A stretch of 64,000 bases of DNA from Frankia sp. AgB1.9 (GTDB taxonomy: Bacteria > Actinomycetota > Actinomycetes > Frankiales > Frankiaceae): positions 37,340 to 101,339 of the forward strand of contig NZ_JADWYX010000022.1 in NCBI RefSeq assembly GCF_016786355.1. Reading direction: 5' to 3'. Numbering within the stretch: position 1 is the stretch's first letter; every line of letters starts with the position of its first letter. Of the stretch, positions 60,559 through 64,000 are shown piece after piece. The position numbers and the translations under genes were made by a program. Under the pieces are notes generated by a model. That model saw nothing but the letters and a program-made list of their open reading frames with translations, had not been told where the DNA came from and searched no databases.

Positions 60559-61359
60559 TCAGTTGACGGTCGGGGTGAAGCCACCGTCGATCCGGAGGTT
60601 GGCCCCGTTGATGGAGGCGCCCAGCGGGCTGGCGACGAGGGCGACCAGGGCGGCGATCTCCGCCGGCTCGACCAGCCGGGCGGACGGGCAGGCCAGCGGA
60701 CCGTCGAGCAGGATACGGACGGCCGTTTCGGCATCCCGCAGACCGTGGCTTTCGGCGAACGACTGGGTGAGCTCCCGGAACCCATCGGTCAGCGTCGGGC
60801 CAGGGCTGATCGTGTTCGCGGTGGTCCCGGTGCCGGTCAGCTCCTTGGCCAGACTGACCGTGAGGTTGGCCATCGCCGCCTTGGCGGCGCTGTAGGCGGC
60901 CCGCTCGGGCAGCGGGTTCGGGCTGGCCGCGCTGCCGATCTGGATGACGCGGCCCCATCCGCCGTCCCGCATCCGTGGCGTCAACGCCCCGATCATTCGT
61001 ACGGCGGAGGCGACGTTGCTGTCGTACAGGCTGAGCCAGTCGGGGGCGGTCGCCCCGGCCCAGCCGGTGTCCTCGGCCGTTCCGGCGTTGTTGACCAGGA
61101 TGTCGATGCCGCCGAAGGCCGCGGTGGCAGCGGCGGCGGCCTGGGCCGCGGCCGTGTCCTCGGCCAGGTCACCCAGCACCACCACCGCCTGGCCGCCAGC
61201 CTTGACGATGGCGTCCGCGGTGGCCTGCGCCCTGCCGGCGTCTCGGCCATGCACGACGACGTCGACGCCCTCCTCCGCGAGGCCGAGCGCGATGGCTCGG
61301 CCGATGCCTCTGGAACTGCCGGTGACCAGCGCCCGTTTGCCGCGCAACTGCAAGTCCAT
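60559..61359 (-). CDS. SDR-family oxidoreductase
   Basis: A 266-residue classical SDR. ATG 61359 (MDLQLRGKRALVTGSSRGIG), with GAGAGAG about 10 nt upstream; TTG 61368 is the alternative. Cofactor motif TGSSRGIG (13-20), VVVHGRDAGRAQATADAIV with Arg after strand two suggesting NADP(H), NNAG, and catalytic Ser in VIQIGSAASPNPLP and YSAAK. It starts 144 bp from the divergent AraC gene and precedes the ADH. The pair looks like an inducible alcohol/ketone oxidation unit. Confidence 0.9.
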   Translation of the reverse strand: MDLQLRGKRALVTGSSRGIGRAIALGLAEEGVDVVVHGRDAGRAQATADAIVKAGGQAVVVLGDLAEDTAAAQAAAAATAAFGGIDILVNNAGTAEDTGWAGATAPDWLSLYDSNVASAVRMIGALTPRMRDGGWGRVIQIGSAASPNPLPERAAYSAAKAAMANLTVSLAKELTGTGTTANTISPGPTLTDGFRELTQSFAESHGLRDAETAVRILLDGPLACPSARLVEPAEIAALVALVASPLGASINGANLRIDGGFTPTVN

Positions 61360-61502
61360 GATTTTCAACTCTCTCGCCGGAATGGTGATCTCTGTTCGTC
61401 ACTTCGACTGTATGAATCAGCCTCTGCGACGGACAATGTCCGGGAAGGTTAGAAACATGTCCGATCGGCTCATCGGTGAGTCCGTCTGGATATGATCAAT
61501 GA

Positions 61503-62411
61503 GTGGATGTGCTCACCGACGTGCTCGCGGCTCTGGAGACCGGGCCGACTCTGTGCGCGCGCACCCGGGCCCATGCGCCCTGGGGGCTGCGGTTCGGGGG
61601 GAACCAGGGATTCGGGTTCCACGTCATCCTGCAGGGCACCTGCTGGCTGACTACCGGCGATGAGCCGCCGCGGGCGCTGCAGGCAGGCGACGTGGTGCTG
61701 CTCGCCGCCGGGGCGGAGCACACCCTGGCCGACGCCCCGGCCAGCCCGGCCGTCACCTTCCGGCTGGACCGCGAACGGCATTCCACCCGGCTTGGCCACG
61801 AGCATGTCGCCGGGGTGGCGGGCGGCGCGCCGACGGTCCTGCTGTCGGGCGCCTACCGGCTGGAGAAGCACCGGCCGCATCCGCTGCTGGCCACGCTTCC
61901 CGACGTCGTGCACCTGCCGAACCGGCGGCGAAACGGGCTGCACGCGGCGGTGGACCTGCTCGGCGCCGAGGTCGAGGAGCAGGAGCCGGGCGCCGAGGCG
62001 ATCGTCTCCTCGCTGGTGGACGCGCTCCTGGTCTACATCCTGCGGGCCTGGCAGGAAGACCATCCGTCCGGTTGGAGCCGGGCGCTCGCCGACCCGGCCA
62101 TAGGCCCGAGCCTCCATCGGATGCACCGGGATCCGGCGCGGCCGTGGACGGTGGAGCAGCTGGGCGCCGCCGCCGGGCTGTCCCGTGCCACCTTCACCCG
62201 CCGGTTCACCGCGCTGGTCGGTGAACCGCCGTTGACCTACCTCATTAGGTGGCGGCTGACCACCGCGGCCCGGATCCTGCGTCAACAGGACGTACCGCTG
62301 TCCGTCGTCGCCCACCGCGTCGGCTACACCTCCGAGTTCGCTTTCGCCAAGGCGTTCAAACGGGAGTACGGACTCGCCCCGGGGACCTACCGCCGCGTCA
62401 CCGAGCGCTGA
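61503..62411 (+). CDS. AraC-family transcriptional regulator with N-terminal cupin
   Basis: A 302-residue activator, GTG 61503 (MDVLTDVLAALETGPTLCAR when read as Met). The N-terminal cupin_6 domain (FGFHVILQGTCWLTTGDEPP, LQAGDVVLLAAGAEHTLADA) precedes a dimer/linker region. The C-terminal double helix-turn-helix is at ~215-300: WTVEQLGAAAGLSRATFTRR, FTALVGEPPLTYLIRWRLTT, LSVVAHRVGYTSEFAFAKAF and KREYGLAPGTYRR. It diverges from the SDR-ADH pair and probably controls it. Its 3' end overlaps the convergent DUF2252 gene by 14 bp. Confidence 0.92.
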   Translation: MDVLTDVLAALETGPTLCARTRAHAPWGLRFGGNQGFGFHVILQGTCWLTTGDEPPRALQAGDVVLLAAGAEHTLADAPASPAVTFRLDRERHSTRLGHEHVAGVAGGAPTVLLSGAYRLEKHRPHPLLATLPDVVHLPNRRRNGLHAAVDLLGAEVEEQEPGAEAIVSSLVDALLVYILRAWQEDHPSGWSRALADPAIGPSLHRMHRDPARPWTVEQLGAAAGLSRATFTRRFTALVGEPPLTYLIRWRLTTAARILRQQDVPLSVVAHRVGYTSEFAFAKAFKREYGLAPGTYRRVTER

Positions 62412-63909
62412 CACGGCCGGATCGGACTGCTTCGACCAGCGCGGCATGGTCGGCCTCGTTCTGGTCCGCGTATGCCTCCGCGAAGGCGGCGACCGCCTGG
62501 TCGAATGCCGTGCCACCGCCCAGGTAGGCCGCGATCGCGATGCTGTCGCCCGAACGCGCGTGCGCCCGCGCGAGGGTGGCGGCGCACAGGCGGCCGAACA
62601 GCGCCAGGCCGTCGACGTCCATGCGCTCCGGCTCCGCGATGCCCTTCCAGTCCTGCAACTGCCGGACGTAGAAGTCGCGCTTGTGCCCGTCGAGGCCGTC
62701 CACCCGCTGCCAGCCGAGGAAGATGTCGCTGGCGGCCTGCATGAGGCGTTGCCCGGCGACCACTCGTTCACCCTGGTTGCCGTAGGCGCTCCCGGGCAGG
62801 TGATCGGCCAGCGCCGAGGTCCCGGCCTCCTTGATCTGCAGCAGGAGCGGGTCGCCGTCGTCACGGCCGAGCAGCAGCGCGACCCAGCAACGAGTGCCCA
62901 CGCTGCCGACGCCGACGACCTTGCGGGCGAAGTCGACGAGGCGATACCGGGCGAGCAGGGAGCGCCGGTCGGTCGACAGCGTCGCGGAGTACTGCTCGAC
63001 GATCGAGCTGAGCCATCGCATCAGCCGGTCCCGGTCCCGCCCGGTGTGCAGCTCGCTGATCGGGACGAGCAGCGGAGGATCGGCGGTGAAGCGTCGTTCA
63101 CCGTCGACCACCTCGGTGAGCTTGGCGAAGGCCCGTAGCCGGTCGCGCGACCGGGCCCGCGAGGTCGCCCGTGACACGCGTTTGGAAGCCTGCTTGCTCA
63201 AGACGCCCGGGAGCCGCGGGGCCAGCTCGTCGACATCGATGTGGGCGTACCAGACGTCGAGGTTGGTCATCGCCGCGAACCGGTGCATCCAGCCGCGGTA
63301 GGCCCCGACCGCCGCGGTGATGATCTCCCGCCGCTCGGGCGAGCCGAAGCCGTTGGCGCGCGCGGCGATGACCAGGCTGGTGGCGAAACGCTTCACGTCC
63401 CACTCCCACGGGCCCGGAAGGGTCTCGTCGAAGTCGTTGATGTCGAACACGAGCCGTCGCTCGGGCGAGGCGAGCAGCCGGAAGTTCAGCAGGTGTGCGT
63501 CGCCGCAGAGCTGGACGGTGAGGCCCGAGGTCGGCGTCGTGGCGAGATCCGCGGCCATGATCGCCGCGGCGCCTCGGTAGAACCTGAACGGCGACTCGGT
63601 CATCCGCTGGTAGCGCAGGGGGACCAGCTCGGTCAGTCGGCTCCGCGACTGCCGGTCGATCAGGTCGATCGGGTCGGCCCGATCCGGCGCCGACACGTAC
63701 TCGGCGTGGGCTCGGCGCGGGGCCGAGGCCCGGGCGGCTCGTCCCCGGGCCGCGCGTCCAGCACCGTCCGGCCCAGCACCGTCCAACCAGGCACGGTCCG
63801 GTCCAGTGCCGTGCGATCCAGTGTCGTGCGATCCAGTGCGGTCCGAGCCGCCGGCGGTGGGGCGCCGCCGCGACCGACGCGCCGTGGGAGCTGTGGCAGC
63901 GGTGGTCAT
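62398..63909 (-). CDS. DUF2252 family protein
   Basis: A 503-residue protein, start 63909 (MTTAATAPTARRSRRRPTAG). The N-terminal ~65 residues are Arg/Gly/Asp-rich with short repeats (TGSHDTGSHGTGPDRAWLDG) and probably disordered; the family domain then begins near RADPIDLIDRQSRSRLTELV. Typical blocks are RMTESPFRFYRGAAAIMAAD, QLCGDAHLLNFRLLASPERR, VFDINDFDETLPGPWEWDVK, RKVVGVGSVGTRCWVALLLG and LLQIKEAGTSALADHLPGSA. The GDAHLLNF and DFDE segments recall kinase-like (aminoglycoside phosphotransferase-type) catalytic and metal loops, but activity is unproven. The last 91 bp of the window (63910-64000) show no gene I can support. Confidence 0.9.
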   Translation of the reverse strand: MTTAATAPTARRSRRRPTAGGSDRTGSHDTGSHGTGPDRAWLDGAGPDGAGRAARGRAARASAPRRAHAEYVSAPDRADPIDLIDRQSRSRLTELVPLRYQRMTESPFRFYRGAAAIMAADLATTPTSGLTVQLCGDAHLLNFRLLASPERRLVFDINDFDETLPGPWEWDVKRFATSLVIAARANGFGSPERREIITAAVGAYRGWMHRFAAMTNLDVWYAHIDVDELAPRLPGVLSKQASKRVSRATSRARSRDRLRAFAKLTEVVDGERRFTADPPLLVPISELHTGRDRDRLMRWLSSIVEQYSATLSTDRRSLLARYRLVDFARKVVGVGSVGTRCWVALLLGRDDGDPLLLQIKEAGTSALADHLPGSAYGNQGERVVAGQRLMQAASDIFLGWQRVDGLDGHKRDFYVRQLQDWKGIAEPERMDVDGLALFGRLCAATLARAHARSGDSIAIAAYLGGGTAFDQAVAAFAEAYADQNEADHAALVEAVRSGRVSAR

Positions 63910-64000
63910 TCTCGGCCTCCCTTAGTGCCTGTCCTGAATCTTGGTGGTGTGTACCGGTTGTGGTCCGTTCCTGATCTTGCCGGCGTGGTGGCGTGATCTA

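Overview
The window comes from a high-GC filamentous actinobacterium, most likely Frankia or a close Frankiaceae relative. The evidence is uniformly GC-rich codon third positions, frequent GTG starts, a BldD orthologue, a split Tad pilus locus, prfB without a programmed frameshift, the ftsE-ftsX-smpB order with ssrA (tmRNA) about 3 kb further on, and CYP/amidohydrolase/CoA-transferase catabolic genes. Assignment below order level is inference. Most calls rest on motifs and family resemblance read directly from the translations; no database search was possible.

Layout. Positions 1-24,350 are a cell-surface/Tad-pilus region: a LysM protein with a partial downstream gene, a small BldC-like regulator facing the pilus genes across a spacer with a 14-bp direct-repeat array, cpaB- and cpaE-like genes, a patatin-like lipase, bldD with its c-di-GMP motif, a coiled-coil membrane protein ending in a helix-hairpin-helix, a two-PAS protein, then tadA-tadB-tadC-pilin-tadE-tadF, two tandem paralogues of unknown function and a tadG-like gene. 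Positions 24,900-31,700 are core housekeeping: prfB, cobA, ftsE, ftsX, smpB and a methyltransferase whose only possible start is non-canonical. Positions 31,630-36,870 are a repeat-rich, gene-poor stretch around tmRNA, ending in a TetR regulator with a perfect 17-bp-arm operator.

Positions 36,870-52,300 form a catabolic cluster: nine minus-strand genes (two amidohydrolases, two P450s, LLM oxidoreductase, CaiB-type CoA transferase, epimerase, substrate-binding lipoprotein, SDR) diverge from a GntR regulator followed by a third P450, an aldehyde dehydrogenase and a MaoC-like hydratase. A perfect 16-bp palindrome lies in the divergent promoter. Positions 52,386-63,909 are mixed: NmrA-like protein, lysA-type decarboxylase, CorA, a frameshifted metallo-beta-lactamase-fold gene, an internally duplicated propeller-like protein, a PKD lipoprotein, an ADH/SDR pair with a divergent AraC regulator, and a DUF2252 protein.

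The most unusual structure is a dispersed family of palindromes: eleven clear copies and one divergent member, all but one exactly 75 bp (25 codons), with ends TGATCG...CGATCA. Five sit between convergent genes, one supplies a gene's stop codon, and two lie in frame inside the long N-terminal extensions of the tadE and tadF genes.
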